Below, piece after piece: positions 1 through 9,370 of a DNA stretch of 64,000 nucleotides (position 1 is the first letter of the stretch; every line of letters starts with the position of its first letter). Origin of the DNA: Emticicia sp040253585 (GTDB lineage: Bacteria > Bacteroidota > Bacteroidia > Cytophagales > Spirosomataceae); the NCBI RefSeq assembly GCF_040253585.1, contig NZ_JBELAU010000007.1, forward strand, positions 317,557 through 381,556, read 5' to 3'. Position numbers and translations under genes: made by a program. The notes below the pieces were generated by a model. It was not told the DNA's origin and made no database searches. It was given only the letters and a program-made list of their open reading frames with translations.

Positions 1-827
1 TACAGACCATCATTAAATATTACGAAGAACGTCTTACGATTACACAACAGCGTTGGGAATTTGGTAAAGGCTCAAAATTAGATTATTTACAATCAAAAAC
101 TGAGTTAAATACCCAAAATACGCAATTAGTTCAAGCCAAAAATGCGGTAAAAAATGCGAAGGTGACGCTTAACAACCTTTTACTTAGACCTGCCGACCAA
201 GATTTTGATGTGCAGGAAGTAGTAGGAATTATGTTCGACCCTACAACCGAGCAACTCAAAAGTCAAGCTCGTGCTGCCAATAAAGGTTTACAAGCTTTAC
301 GTAAATCAACCGATATAAGTTTGATTACTCAAAGAGAAGTAGCAGCTGCAAAACTTCCGAGAGTAACACTCAATTCGTCGTTTGGTTATTCATTGAGCAA
401 AACAAATGCGGGTTTATTCTTATATAACCAAAACGTTGGTTTAAACGTTGGTCTCGGAGCAACTTGGAATATTTTCAATGGTGAAATCGTTCGTCGTCAG
501 ATTCAGACTTCAAAAATCAACACAGATATTTTGCGTAAGCAGGAAGAAAATCTTTGGGTACAATTGGAAGCAGATTTGATGCGTGCATACAATCAATACC
601 AAACAGATAAGGAATTATTGAAACTTGAAGAAGAAAACAACGAAGTAGCCGAAGAAAATTTGAAGATTTCGTTGGAGAAATTTAAGTTGGGTGGCTCAAC
701 AATCTTAGAATTGAACGAGGCACAGCGTAGCTTGAATACTTCTTTGAATCGCCTTACAAATGCTCGTTATAATATCAAAATCTCTGAACTACAAATCATG
801 CGTTTGAGTGGAGAACTGGTAAAGTAA
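1..827 (+). CDS. TolC-family outer membrane efflux protein, C-terminal part (5' truncated by window edge)
   Basis: The reading frame is open from base 3 of the window, so the gene begins upstream; only the C-terminal ~275 residues are present. The visible protein has the alternating long helices and short strands of outer membrane efflux proteins: helices rich in Gln, Glu, Lys and Asn, the QQRWEFGKGSKLDYLQ segment near the start, a beta stretch around LGATWNIFNGEIVRRQI, and the late FKLGGSTILELNEAQRSLN helix typical of TolC repeats. The family forms the outer membrane channel of tripartite (RND, ABC or MFS) exporters; the partner genes would be expected upstream, outside the window. It converges with the oxidoreductase on the other strand, and a hairpin region separates them. 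The family is clear; the exported substrate cannot be told. Confidence 0.88.
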   Translation, partial: QTIIKYYEERLTITQQRWEFGKGSKLDYLQSKTELNTQNTQLVQAKNAVKNAKVTLNNLLLRPADQDFDVQEVVGIMFDPTTEQLKSQARAANKGLQALRKSTDISLITQREVAAAKLPRVTLNSSFGYSLSKTNAGLFLYNQNVGLNVGLGATWNIFNGEIVRRQIQTSKINTDILRKQEENLWVQLEADLMRAYNQYQTDKELLKLEEENNEVAEENLKISLEKFKLGGSTILELNEAQRSLNTSLNRLTNARYNIKISELQIMRLSGELVK

Positions 828-830
828 TGG

Positions 831-920
831 ATAATGTAAAATTGAAAATGGAGAATTAATAATGAGTAATCACAAAATGTGTACTTTTCATTATCAATTC
901 TCCATTTTTCATTATCAATT
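831..920. repeat. Inverted repeat between convergent genes, likely bidirectional terminator
   Basis: Left arm about 842-867 (AATTGAAAATGGAGAATT core) pairs imperfectly with 890-915 (AATTCTCCATTTTTCATTA), with about 22 bases of loop. Arms are A/T-rich and made of short repeated units (GATAATG, AATTGAA). It lies exactly between the stop codons of convergent genes, so it may end transcription from both sides. The same unit style recurs at 11448-11490, 21385-21430 and 59390-59480. Confidence 0.5.
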
Positions 921-925
921 ATAAA

Positions 926-2227
926 TTAAACCGCCCTCGTTTTGCCTGGCATTGGAATTTGATAATAGCCATCTTTATCTGGTAAAGTTTTAGGCAAAGT
1001 ATCCCAAGTATAAGCGTCTGGCATAAGGTTGATGTCAGAATTTAGAGCCTCTTCCCACTTCACACGTTTCCCCGAATAAGTAGCCATACGACCCATAATA
1101 GCGGTCATCGTACTCATTGCACCTCTTTCTGCATCATTGATTGGCTTATTGTTTACGATACAATCAAACAATACATCGTGTTCAACTTGATAAGGGTCAC
1201 CATCGCCTTCACCTTTATATCGCCAAATATTATTCCCTTTTAAGTCAAAAATTCTACCTTCAGTTGCACGGCCTTTTGTTCCTATCAAATGCTCCGAAAC
1301 ATCAGAAACCGTACCAGGTTGGTGGCGACACGAACTTGATAAAATCATACCGTCGGCATATTTAAACTCTACATTATGGTGGTCATAGATTTCACCATAT
1401 TTCTTATCTGTGCGTACCTGACGGCCACCCATTCCGAGTGCCTCTGTTGGATAACCACCTTTAAACCAGTTAATTACGTCTATGTTGTGAATGTGTTGCT
1501 CATTGATGTGGTCGCCGCAGAGCCATACAAAATAATACCAGTTACGCATTTGGTATTCCATTTCTGTTTGGTTAGGCTTACGCTCATTTACCCAAACACC
1601 ATCATTATTCCAGTAGCAACGAGCCGCTACGATGTCGCCGATTGCACCTTCGTCAATTACTTTTTTATAAGTTTCAAGATATGATTTTTGATAATGGCGT
1701 TGTAAACCCACAACTACTTTCAAGTTTTTCTTTTTCGATTCTTCAGCTGCTGCCAAAACTCTACGAATACCTGGGGCATCGGTAGCTACTGGTTTTTCCA
1801 TGAAAACGTGCTTTCCTTGACGAACCGCTTCTTCAAAATGAATCGGGCGGAAACCTGGAGGTGTTGTAAGCAACACAACATCGGCCAATGCGATTGCTTG
1901 TTTGTAGCCATCAAAGCCTACAAATTTACGCTCTTCCGAAACATCTACACGGTCTTTAACTTTTCCTTTGGTTAGGTTTTGGTAACTTGAGTCAATTCTG
2001 TCACGAAAAGCATCGGCCATTGCTACAAGTTTTACGTTTTGCTTTACAGAAAGTGCTTGTAAAGCTGCTCCTGTACCACGACCACCACAGCCAATTAAGG
2101 CAACTTTTATGGTATCTTCAACTGAAGAATTAGCGAATGTTTCGATTGGTAAAGAAGCCATCGAGATACCGCCTACTGCGGCTGCCGAAGCCTTCACGAA
2201 ATCACGACGAGAGAAATTTGAGTTCAT
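926..2227 (-). CDS. Tat-exported Gfo/Idh/MocA family NAD(P)-dependent oxidoreductase
   Basis: 433 residues. The N-terminus carries a twin-arginine signal (FSRRDFVKASAAAVGG), so it is exported folded with its cofactor. A Rossmann nucleotide-binding fold follows (VALIGCGGRGTGAALQAL, residues ~42-60), then the family hallmark EKP in HVFMEKPVATDAPG (~residue 145) and a C-terminal alpha/beta domain with the HINEQHIHNIDVINWF segment. Members of this family oxidise or reduce sugars and inositols; Bacteroidota have many periplasmic paralogues for glycan breakdown. No sugar-utilisation operon flanks it, so the substrate is unknown. A -7-like element on this strand (TAAATTTG, + positions 2263-2270) lies about 36 bases before the start codon. 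Confidence 0.9.
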   Translation of the reverse strand: MNSNFSRRDFVKASAAAVGGISMASLPIETFANSSVEDTIKVALIGCGGRGTGAALQALSVKQNVKLVAMADAFRDRIDSSYQNLTKGKVKDRVDVSEERKFVGFDGYKQAIALADVVLLTTPPGFRPIHFEEAVRQGKHVFMEKPVATDAPGIRRVLAAAEESKKKNLKVVVGLQRHYQKSYLETYKKVIDEGAIGDIVAARCYWNNDGVWVNERKPNQTEMEYQMRNWYYFVWLCGDHINEQHIHNIDVINWFKGGYPTEALGMGGRQVRTDKKYGEIYDHHNVEFKYADGMILSSSCRHQPGTVSDVSEHLIGTKGRATEGRIFDLKGNNIWRYKGEGDGDPYQVEHDVLFDCIVNNKPINDAERGAMSTMTAIMGRMATYSGKRVKWEEALNSDINLMPDAYTWDTLPKTLPDKDGYYQIPMPGKTRAV

Positions 2228-2262
2228 TATGTGTCTGATTATAGAGTTGAATAATTAAATAA

Positions 2263-2270
2263 CAAATTTA
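2263..2270 (-). promoter_or_regulatory. Bacteroidota -7 promoter element for the Gfo/Idh/MocA gene
   Basis: Read on the minus strand the bases are TAAATTTG, matching TAnnTTTG. Transcription would start about 28 bases upstream of the ATG at 2227. No good -33 TTTG was found at the usual 19-20 base spacing. Confidence 0.4.
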
Positions 2271-2335
2271 GTTTAATTCTCGAAACGATTACTATAATTT
2301 CTTAAAAAGTATCGTTATTTTATTGAAATTTTACA

Positions 2336-2343
2336 TAAATTTG
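2336..2343 (+). promoter_or_regulatory. Bacteroidota -7 promoter element before the redoxin gene
   Basis: TAAATTTG matches TAnnTTTG. Transcription starting just after it would exclude the in-frame start at 2323 and supports the ATG at 2386 as the true start. Confidence 0.4.
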
Positions 2344-2385
2344 GCTACCAATATAAAACTAATCTTCTCTATTCAACCTTACAAA

Positions 2386-3537
2386 ATGAAACCTTTCCTT
2401 ACTTTTTTATTGATTTGCATAGGCATGATTGCTCATGCACAGAGCAAATTTGTGGCTCGTCCGCAAGCAATTCCTGCTCAAGAAACGCCAACATTGGCTA
2501 TTGGAGCAAAAGCACCCGATTTTCGACTTCCAAATTATGACGGCAAATTTTATTCTCTAAAAGATTTTGCGGCTGCAAAAGTTCTCGTTATCGTTTTTAC
2601 TTGTACTCACTGCCCAACTGCACAGGCCTATGAAGACCGAATCAAGAAAATTGTGGATGATTACAAAAACAAAGGTGTAGCGGTGGTAGCCATTTCGCCC
2701 AATAGTCCAAATGGGCTTTTGTTGGAAGAATTGGGTTATACCGACCTTAACGATGATTTTGATAATATGAAAATCAGAGCAAAGGAAAAACAATTTAATT
2801 TTCCGTATCTCTACGATGGCGATAATGAGGCAGTTTCGATAAAATATGGCCCAGTGGCCACCCCTCATGCGTATGTATTTGATAGTCAGCGTATTTTGAA
2901 ATACAATGGTCGTCTTGATGCCATCGAAAAGCCAAGCAAAGGAGCAAATGCCGAAGATTTACGCAAAGCAATTGACGAAGTTTTGGCAGGAAAAGAAGTG
3001 ACAACACCTACAACCAAAACTTTCGGATGTTCGATAAAATGGGCGTGGAAAACTGAGTACAACGAAAAAAATGAGAAAAACTGGACATCTCGCCCCGTTA
3101 CGCTCGAAGAATTGGACACCGAAGGCATCAAAAAACTGGTAAAAAACGATGATTCGGATAAACTTCGCTTGATAAATGTATGGGCAACTTGGTGCGGGCC
3201 GTGTGTGATGGAATACCCTGATTTTTTGGATATTCACAGAATGTACGGAGCAAGAGATTTTGAATTTGTGTCTGTTTCGGCCGATAAATTGGAGAAAAAA
3301 GATAAAGCCTTGAAGTTTCTAAAAGAAAAACATTCGGGCGTGAAAAACTATATTTTTAAAGATGAAGATATTTATAAACTCATCGAAGCCATCGACCCAA
3401 AATGGAATGGTGCTTTGCCTTACACGCTTTTGGTTGAGCCAAACGGAAAAGTAATTTATAGCATTCAGGGAAGTATAGACAATCAAAAGCTTAAGAAAAT
3501 GATTGTTGACCATCCAAAAATTGGTCGTTATTTTTGA
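2386..3537 (+). CDS. Secreted redoxin with two thioredoxin-fold domains
   Basis: 383 residues from the ATG at 2386, chosen because it begins a clean signal peptide (MKPFLTFLLICIGMIAHAQS); an upstream in-frame start at 2323 would put 21 extra residues before it. Domain 1 (~residues 40-185) is AhpC/TSA-like: GAKAPDFRLPNYDGK, then a CTHC pair near residue 73 (FTCTHCPTAQAYEDR). Domain 2 (~residues 245-383) is TlpA/ResA-like with WATWCGPCVMEYP (Cys near 270 and 273) and a cis-Pro region (NGALPYTLLVEPNGK). Each half keeps a CxxC, so both may be redox-active in the periplasm. The tandem arrangement is less common than single-domain TlpA proteins. Substrate and reductant are unknown. Confidence 0.85.
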   Translation: MKPFLTFLLICIGMIAHAQSKFVARPQAIPAQETPTLAIGAKAPDFRLPNYDGKFYSLKDFAAAKVLVIVFTCTHCPTAQAYEDRIKKIVDDYKNKGVAVVAISPNSPNGLLLEELGYTDLNDDFDNMKIRAKEKQFNFPYLYDGDNEAVSIKYGPVATPHAYVFDSQRILKYNGRLDAIEKPSKGANAEDLRKAIDEVLAGKEVTTPTTKTFGCSIKWAWKTEYNEKNEKNWTSRPVTLEELDTEGIKKLVKNDDSDKLRLINVWATWCGPCVMEYPDFLDIHRMYGARDFEFVSVSADKLEKKDKALKFLKEKHSGVKNYIFKDEDIYKLIEAIDPKWNGALPYTLLVEPNGKVIYSIQGSIDNQKLKKMIVDHPKIGRYF

Positions 3538-3612
3538 TTAAGCAAACATCAACTTTATGGCACAATTTATTATCTTTCGATGATATTTGTGCCATTTCTT
3601 TTTTAACTGAAA

Positions 3613-4083
3613 ATGATTTTGAATTTTATCAATAAAAATAGAGACACCATTCTCTACGGAATCTCGCTTGCCTTCTTACTTTTCTTTTTGAAATGGATTG
3701 AATTACGCTTTATTATCATTAATCATACTCTTGAAATCTACGTCGGACTTATTGCCCTACTTTTCACAGGCTTAGGAATATGGCTCGCTCTAAAATTGAC
3801 AAAACCCAAAGTAGAAACTCAGATTGTTGAGAAGGAAATTACGGCGAAAAATACTGATTTTATCATCAATGAAGAAGTGATGAATGAGCTTGGAATAAGT
3901 AAGCGTGAACTCGAAGTTTTGCAACTAATGGCCGATGGACTGAGCAATCAAGAAATTGCCGAAAGGCTTTTTGTTTCGCTCAATACTATCAAAACTCACA
4001 GCTCGAAAGTATTTGAAAAAATGGATGTAAAACGCCGTACACAAGCAGTAGAAAAAGCAAAAAGATTGAGTCTGATTGCATAA
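3613..4083 (+). CDS. Membrane-anchored LuxR-type transcriptional regulator
   Basis: 156 residues. Two hydrophobic segments near the N-terminus (about residues 12-32 and 37-60) are followed by a linker and a C-terminal LuxR helix-turn-helix (ISKRELEVLQLMADGLSNQEIAERLFVSLNTIKTHSSKVFEKM). There is no receiver domain, so it is not an ordinary response regulator; the DNA-binding domain is tethered to the inner membrane. It is followed after 112 bases by a DUF4199 membrane protein, a combination that suggests the two work together. The target genes are unknown. Confidence 0.85.
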   Translation: MILNFINKNRDTILYGISLAFLLFFLKWIELRFIIINHTLEIYVGLIALLFTGLGIWLALKLTKPKVETQIVEKEITAKNTDFIINEEVMNELGISKRELEVLQLMADGLSNQEIAERLFVSLNTIKTHSSKVFEKMDVKRRTQAVEKAKRLSLIA

Positions 4084-4195
4084 TTGACTTAGTACTTTAG
4101 TATGAAAAAGCCAATTTTTATAAAAATCACTCAAAAGTATGACTCGAAATTATGCTAAAACTTTCAGATTTGTGGCATAAACCAAATCAAACAAC

Positions 4196-4708
4196 ATGAA
4201 AAAAATAATACTTACCAACGGCCTAATTTCGGGGCTTATCATTTCAGTTTTTCTGCTTTGTTCAATGGCTTACTGCTATGCTTACAACAATTTCAATGGC
4301 AGTATGGTGGTGGGTTATTCCGCCATGATTTTAGCATTTTCATTTGTTTTTGTGGGCGTGAAAAATTTTAGAGACAAAGAAAATGCTGGGGTAATTTCGT
4401 TTGGTAAAGCCTTTCAAATCGGTTTTTTAATTGCTCTTATTGCTTCATCAATGTATGTAATTACGTGGCTGGTGGACTATTACTTTTTCATTCCTGATTT
4501 TATGGATAAATTTTGTTCACAAGCAATTGAAACCGCTAAAGCAAATGGAGCAAGTACCGCAGAAATTAAGGCACAAACTGCCGAAATGGAAACGTACAAA
4601 GAAATGTACAAAAATCCATTAGGAGTAATATTCTTGACTTATATGGAAATTTTGCCAGTAGGTTTGGTTGTTTCACTAATCGTTGCTTTGATTTTGAAGC
4701 GGAAGTGA
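4196..4708 (+). CDS. DUF4199 family integral membrane protein
   Basis: 170 residues with four predicted membrane segments (about residues 5-27, 36-54, 72-95 and 143-166). The middle region has the pattern FRDKENAGVISFGKAFQIGFLIALIASSMYVITW, which is characteristic of DUF4199 proteins of Bacteroidota. The loop between helices 3 and 4 is charged and Ala-rich. The molecular function of the family is not established. It follows the membrane-tethered LuxR gene on the same strand. Confidence 0.8.
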   Translation: MKKIILTNGLISGLIISVFLLCSMAYCYAYNNFNGSMVVGYSAMILAFSFVFVGVKNFRDKENAGVISFGKAFQIGFLIALIASSMYVITWLVDYYFFIPDFMDKFCSQAIETAKANGASTAEIKAQTAEMETYKEMYKNPLGVIFLTYMEILPVGLVVSLIVALILKRK

Positions 4709-4733
4709 GAAAGGTATTTCCACCAAGCGTCGG

Positions 4734-4812
4734 CCACCACAGAGGCACGGATTCCACAGACTTTCATAGATTATTCTCCGTGAAACTTCGTGTAATATGT
4801 GCCTCTGTGGTA
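4734..4812. repeat. Imperfect palindromic intergenic element with CACAGAGG units
   Basis: A perfect 12-base inverted repeat, CCACAGAGGCAC at 4737-4748 and GTGCCTCTGTGG at 4799-4810, encloses a 50-base interior with related units (CCACAGACTT, CCGTGAAACTTCGTG). It lies between convergent DUF4199 and ROK genes and may act as a bidirectional terminator. Confidence 0.6.
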
Positions 4813-4825
4813 AATATAAACCTTC

Positions 4826-5740
4826 TCAATACCCCCTAACCAACTCAATCGCACCAAAAACACCTGCACTATCGCCGAGTTTTGGTTTTAAGAAAAGCGT
4901 TTCTACTTTGCGGTTATTGAAAATCCAGTTTTTGAGTTCTTTGGGAAAAGCCTCATAAATCATATCAATATTGCCTACACCACCACCAATTACAATAGCA
5001 TCGGGGTCAAGTACATTGACGATTGAAGAAATGGCACGTCCGAAAGATTTTATCAAATGATTGAGCGTAGCAGTTGCGTGCAGGTCAGTTCCTGCTTGAT
5101 GAAGTTCGTAGATTTCCTTCATTGTTAGGTCGTTTCCGCTCAATTTCTTATAATATTGCTGCAAAGCTGGGCCAGAAAATACATTTTCGTTGCAACCAGT
5201 TTTCCCGCAATAGCACATTACACCATCTTCTTCAAAGAAATTATGTCCCCATTCTCCACCAATTCCGTGCCTTCCATTGATTACTTGACCATTTACAATA
5301 ACGCCACCACCAACACCAGTGCCGAGAATTACGCCAAAAACAACTTTTGCATCGGGTAAAACATCCTTCACAATTCCCATCGTTGCCTCGGCCAGAGCAA
5401 AACAATTGGCATCATTAGCCAACTCAACAGGCACTCCGAGAGCTTTTGCAAGGTCGGCTTTCATGGGCTTTCCATTCATCGACGTCGTATTGCAGTTTTT
5501 CATGGTCTGCGTAGTTGGGTCGGTTGTGCCTGGTGTACTAAAACCAATAGCAGTTGGAGCGATGTTTATTTCTTCTTTGATTGAATCAATCAATCTTACG
5601 ACTTGACTTATGATATGTTCGTAACCTTTGCTGGCTTCGGTCGGAATTCTTTTTCTTACTAAAATTTCATTGTTTTCGGCATTCATCACCACGCCTTCGA
5701 TTTTCGTACCGCCTAAATCTACACCCCAAAGTGTCTTCAT
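4826..5740 (-). CDS. ROK family sugar kinase (glucokinase-like)
   Basis: 304 residues, full length for the family. The N-terminal phosphate-binding motif is present (WGVDLGGTKIEGVV), followed by the GTGVGGGVIVNGQVINGRHGIGGEWGH block containing the substrate-contacting His and Glu, and the ROK zinc motif CYCGKTGCNENVFSG. A late glycine-rich adenosine motif (IVIGGGVGN) is present. ROK kinases phosphorylate glucose, N-acetylglucosamine, mannose or fructose in the cytoplasm with ATP. The zinc-site form and the length fit a glucokinase or GlcNAc/fructokinase, but the exact sugar is not decided by sequence; a nagA lies 6 kb away. Confidence 0.9.
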   Translation of the reverse strand: MKTLWGVDLGGTKIEGVVMNAENNEILVRKRIPTEASKGYEHIISQVVRLIDSIKEEINIAPTAIGFSTPGTTDPTTQTMKNCNTTSMNGKPMKADLAKALGVPVELANDANCFALAEATMGIVKDVLPDAKVVFGVILGTGVGGGVIVNGQVINGRHGIGGEWGHNFFEEDGVMCYCGKTGCNENVFSGPALQQYYKKLSGNDLTMKEIYELHQAGTDLHATATLNHLIKSFGRAISSIVNVLDPDAIVIGGGVGNIDMIYEAFPKELKNWIFNNRKVETLFLKPKLGDSAGVFGAIELVRGY

Positions 5741-5882
5741 TTTATAAATAAGGTTGATTATTATGAGGGAAAAATGCTGTTAACTTGTCATTAACAAATC
5801 AACGAGCAACTCCTTACAAACTTATAGCATCTTATCATCAAAGACAACAATTTTTATAAAAAGCTAACATAGAATCATCATC

Positions 5883-6602
5883 ATGAAACGTTCAATTATC
5901 GTAATCTTCACAATCCTTTTGGGAGTATTTGGGTTGTCATCTTGTAATACCTACAACATCATCGAAGGAAGTGGCATTGTTCAGACCGAATACCGTCGAA
6001 TGGCATATTTCAATAAAATCGAATTGTATTTTCCTGCCGAAGTTATTGTTCGTCAAGGAAATACGAAAGACATTGAAATTACTGCCGAAAGTAATATCAT
6101 TGATTTAGTTTATAGCCGAGTAAGCGGAAATACCTTGATTTTAGATGATAACGGCCGTCTTCGTAGCAGCCACAACGTGAAAATCTATGTACAAGTACCT
6201 GACATCAACGCTATTTTTGTTTCGGGAAGTGGCCGTGTAATCAGCGATAACAAGATTTTCTCGAAAAACATGAATCTACGTTTGTCGGGCAGCGGCTTGA
6301 TTGATGTAGCCTTAGATGTGAAAAATGATTTAGTAGCCGATTTGAGTGGTTCTGGACTGATTTTCATGGAAGGAGATACTTATAATGGTATTTATGATGT
6401 GTCAGGAAGTGGAAAAATTGAGTCGTTTGGAATGCACGCTGATAATTCGGACATCGTGATAAGTGGTTCGGGACGTTGTGAAACCACCGCACTGAGTAAA
6501 CTTGGTGTAACTATTTCGGGAAGCGGAAGTGTATGGTTTAGAGGAAATCCACGCATCAGCCAACGAATTTCAGGTTCAGGAAAGATTTTTGATGCTAATT
6601 GA
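5883..6602 (+). CDS. DUF2807 head-GIN domain lipoprotein
   Basis: 239 residues. The lipoprotein signal MKRSIIVIFTILLGVFGLSSCN gives a Cys near residue 21 for lipid attachment. The rest is a repeating beta-strand domain in which an [VIL]SGSG motif recurs seven times (VSGSGRV, LSGSGLI twice, VSGSGKI, ISGSGRC, ISGSGSV, ISGSGKI), plus EGSGIV at the start. This spacing is that of the auto-transporter adhesin head GIN domain, a right-handed beta-solenoid. Function is not known; it would sit on the outer membrane or periplasmic face. A strong terminator follows. Confidence 0.85.
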   Translation: MKRSIIVIFTILLGVFGLSSCNTYNIIEGSGIVQTEYRRMAYFNKIELYFPAEVIVRQGNTKDIEITAESNIIDLVYSRVSGNTLILDDNGRLRSSHNVKIYVQVPDINAIFVSGSGRVISDNKIFSKNMNLRLSGSGLIDVALDVKNDLVADLSGSGLIFMEGDTYNGIYDVSGSGKIESFGMHADNSDIVISGSGRCETTALSKLGVTISGSGSVWFRGNPRISQRISGSGKIFDAN

Positions 6603-6620
6603 TTTTTAATTCGTTCACAG

Positions 6621-6656
6621 ACCTTATAGGTTTTTTCAAACCTATAAGGTTTTTTT
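6621..6656 (+). terminator. Rho-independent terminator of the head-GIN gene
   Basis: ACCTTATAGGTTT (6621-6633) pairs perfectly over 13 bases with AAACCTATAAGGT (6638-6650), leaving a four-base loop, and is followed by a run of T. Confidence 0.9.
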
Positions 6657-6736
6657 ATGCCCAAGATTCGCTATTTTTGCACCATCATAAACAAAAACCG
6701 TCGTCCGTCGTCTATCGACTGTTGACTCAAAGAATA

Positions 6737-9370
6737 ATGGCAGAAATCAGCAAAACGTACAATCCGAAAGAGATAGAAGACAAATGGTATAAGTATTGGA
6801 TTGATAATCAATACTTTAAGTCGAAACCAAATCCCGATAAAGAGCCTTATACTATCGTGATTCCTCCGCCAAACGTCACGGGTGTCTTGCACATGGGCCA
6901 CATGCTCAACAATACGATTCAAGATGTATTGACTCGCAAAGCACGTATGGAAGGCAAAGAGGCTTGTTGGGTGCCAGGAACTGACCATGCTTCTATCGCT
7001 ACCGAAGCCAAGGTTGTGGCGATGCTGAAAGAGCAAGGAATCAATAAAGCTGACCTTACTCGTGAAGAATTCTTAAAATATTGCTGGGAATGGACTGAAA
7101 AATACGGTGGCATTATCTTACAACAACTCCGTAAACTCGGTGCGTCGTGCGATTGGGACAGAACTCGCTTCACGATGGAGCCAAGTTTGTATGATGCCGT
7201 AATTGATGTTTTTGTTGATTTATATAACAAAGGAGATATTTATCGTGGACACCGCATGGTAAACTGGGACCCGCAAGCCAAAACAACGGTTTCGGACGAA
7301 GAGGTTATCATGAAAGATGTTCAGCAGAAATTGTATTATATTAGATACGATGGAGAGGAGGGAAGTGTAACGATTGCCACAACTCGCCCCGAAACCATCA
7401 TGGCCGATGCTGCAATCTGTGTAAATCCTGCCGATGAGCGTTTCCAAGATTTGATTGGTAAAAAAGTAAGGATTCCGTTAATCAACCGTGAAATTTCGAT
7501 TATTGCCGACGAATACGTAACGATGGAATTCGGAACGGGTTGTTTGAAAGTAACACCTGCTCACGACCAAAACGACTACGCTCTCGGACAAAAACATGGT
7601 TTAGAAATCATTGATATTTTGACCGACGAAGGCAAATTAAACGAAAAAGCCTTGATTTTGGTAGGTGAAGATAGATTTGTGGCTCGTAAGAAAATTGCTA
7701 AATTATTGGCCGAATCGGGCAATTTAGTAAAAGAAGAAGATTACAAATCGACAGTTGGAACGTCTGAGCGTACAGGTGCGATTATCGAACCGAAGATTTC
7801 GTTGCAATGGTTCTTGAAAATGAAACGAGTTTCGGAGCCAGCTTTGGAAAACGTAATGAATGATTCGATTCAGTTGATTCCACCGAAATTCAAGAATACC
7901 TATAACCATTGGATGGCAAACGTAAGAGATTGGTGTATCAGTCGCCAACTTTGGTGGGGACATCGTATTCCTGCGTTTTATATGCCAGATGGCACTTGTA
8001 TCGTAGCAAAAGATAAAAAAGCGGCTTTGAAAATTGCCCGTGATAAATATCAATTATTTGCGTTGAGCGAAACCGACCTTACGCAAGACGAAGATGTTTT
8101 GGATACTTGGTTTAGCTCGTGGTTATGGCCAATTTCGGTTTTTGATGGTTTTAAAGACCCTGATAATGAAGATATTAACTATTATTACCCGACCAATGAT
8201 TTAGTAACTGCCCCTGAGATTTTGTTCTTCTGGGTAGCACGTATGATTATTGCGGGATATGAATATAAAGGTACATATCCATTCAAAAATGTATATTTGA
8301 CGGGTATCGTAAGAGACAAACAAGGCCGTAAAATGTCGAAATCATTGGGTAACTCACCTGACCCAATCGAATTGATTGAAAAATACGGTGCAGATGGTGT
8401 TCGTACAGGAATGTTGTTTAGTTCGCCCGCAGGAAATGATTTGCCTTTTGATGAAAAACTATGCGAGCAAGGACGTAATTTTAGCAATAAAATCTGGAAT
8501 GCCTTCCGCTTAATCAAAGGATGGGAGACAAGTTCAGAAGTTGCACCAGCGAGCAATAGACTGGCAGTATCTTGGTTTAAAACTAAAATGAATAAAGTAG
8601 TTGCCGAGACGCTCGACCATTACAATAAATTCAGAATGTCGGATGCCTTGATGAGTACTTACAACCTCATTTGGGATGATTTCTGTTCGTTGTATTTGGA
8701 AATGATTAAGCCAGCTTACGTTGACGGAAAAGGCTTACCAATCGACCAAGAAACTTATGATGCAACGCTCGAAATTTTCGATGAATTGATGCGTTTGATT
8801 CATCCTTGGATGCCATTTATTTCGGAAGAATTGTGGCAGTCGATTAAGGAAAGAGGTACAAACGATTCAATTTGTTTGGCAGCATTCCCGAAAGGTGGCG
8901 AAGTAAACGAAAGCCTTTTAGCTGATTTTGAATTATTATATGAAATCGTTTCGACGGTTCGTAATACTCGAAACTCAAAGCAAATTTCACCAAAAGAAGC
9001 GTTACCATTGGCAGTTAAAACCGAGAATCAAGCACGTTACGAAACTTTATCGGGCTTAATCAAGAAAATGGCGAATATCTCTGCTATTCAATACGTTAGC
9101 GATAAAGCGGATGGTATGAGTTTCGTTATCAAAGGCGATGAACTAACGATTGATTTAGGCAAAAATTTGGATGTAGAAGAAGAAAAAGCAGCTCTACAAA
9201 AAGATTTAGATTATATCATTGGTTTCAAAAAATCGACTGAAGCGAAATTGTCGAATGAGCGTTTTGTACAAAATGCAAAACCAGAAATCATCGAAAAAGA
9301 ACGCCAAAAATTAGCCGATGCCGAAACTAAAATCAAAGCTTTAGAAGAAGCTTTGGCGAAGTTGGGGTGA
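6737..9370 (+). CDS. valS: Valine--tRNA ligase
   Basis: 877 residues from the ATG at 6737 (MAEISKTYNPKEIEDKWYKYW), which matches the usual ValS N-terminus; the longer open frame from 6599 would overlap the terminator of the previous gene. Class I signature motifs are intact: HIGH as PNVTGVLHMGHMLNNT near residue 50, and KMSKS as GRKMSKSLGNSPDP near residue 535. The editing domain (TTRPETIMADAAICVNP, threonine-rich) and the C-terminal coiled-coil arm (EEEKAALQKDLDYIIGFKKS onward) are present. It charges tRNA-Val with valine in the cytoplasm. A toxin-antitoxin pair starts immediately downstream with its own promoter. Confidence 0.98.
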   Translation: MAEISKTYNPKEIEDKWYKYWIDNQYFKSKPNPDKEPYTIVIPPPNVTGVLHMGHMLNNTIQDVLTRKARMEGKEACWVPGTDHASIATEAKVVAMLKEQGINKADLTREEFLKYCWEWTEKYGGIILQQLRKLGASCDWDRTRFTMEPSLYDAVIDVFVDLYNKGDIYRGHRMVNWDPQAKTTVSDEEVIMKDVQQKLYYIRYDGEEGSVTIATTRPETIMADAAICVNPADERFQDLIGKKVRIPLINREISIIADEYVTMEFGTGCLKVTPAHDQNDYALGQKHGLEIIDILTDEGKLNEKALILVGEDRFVARKKIAKLLAESGNLVKEEDYKSTVGTSERTGAIIEPKISLQWFLKMKRVSEPALENVMNDSIQLIPPKFKNTYNHWMANVRDWCISRQLWWGHRIPAFYMPDGTCIVAKDKKAALKIARDKYQLFALSETDLTQDEDVLDTWFSSWLWPISVFDGFKDPDNEDINYYYPTNDLVTAPEILFFWVARMIIAGYEYKGTYPFKNVYLTGIVRDKQGRKMSKSLGNSPDPIELIEKYGADGVRTGMLFSSPAGNDLPFDEKLCEQGRNFSNKIWNAFRLIKGWETSSEVAPASNRLAVSWFKTKMNKVVAETLDHYNKFRMSDALMSTYNLIWDDFCSLYLEMIKPAYVDGKGLPIDQETYDATLEIFDELMRLIHPWMPFISEELWQSIKERGTNDSICLAAFPKGGEVNESLLADFELLYEIVSTVRNTRNSKQISPKEALPLAVKTENQARYETLSGLIKKMANISAIQYVSDKADGMSFVIKGDELTIDLGKNLDVEEEKAALQKDLDYIIGFKKSTEAKLSNERFVQNAKPEIIEKERQKLADAETKIKALEEALAKLG

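Noticed and set aside
1141..1684. Open frames on the + strand inside the Gfo/Idh/MocA gene
   Set aside because: They run antisense through a complete, well-motifed gene and have no features of their own.
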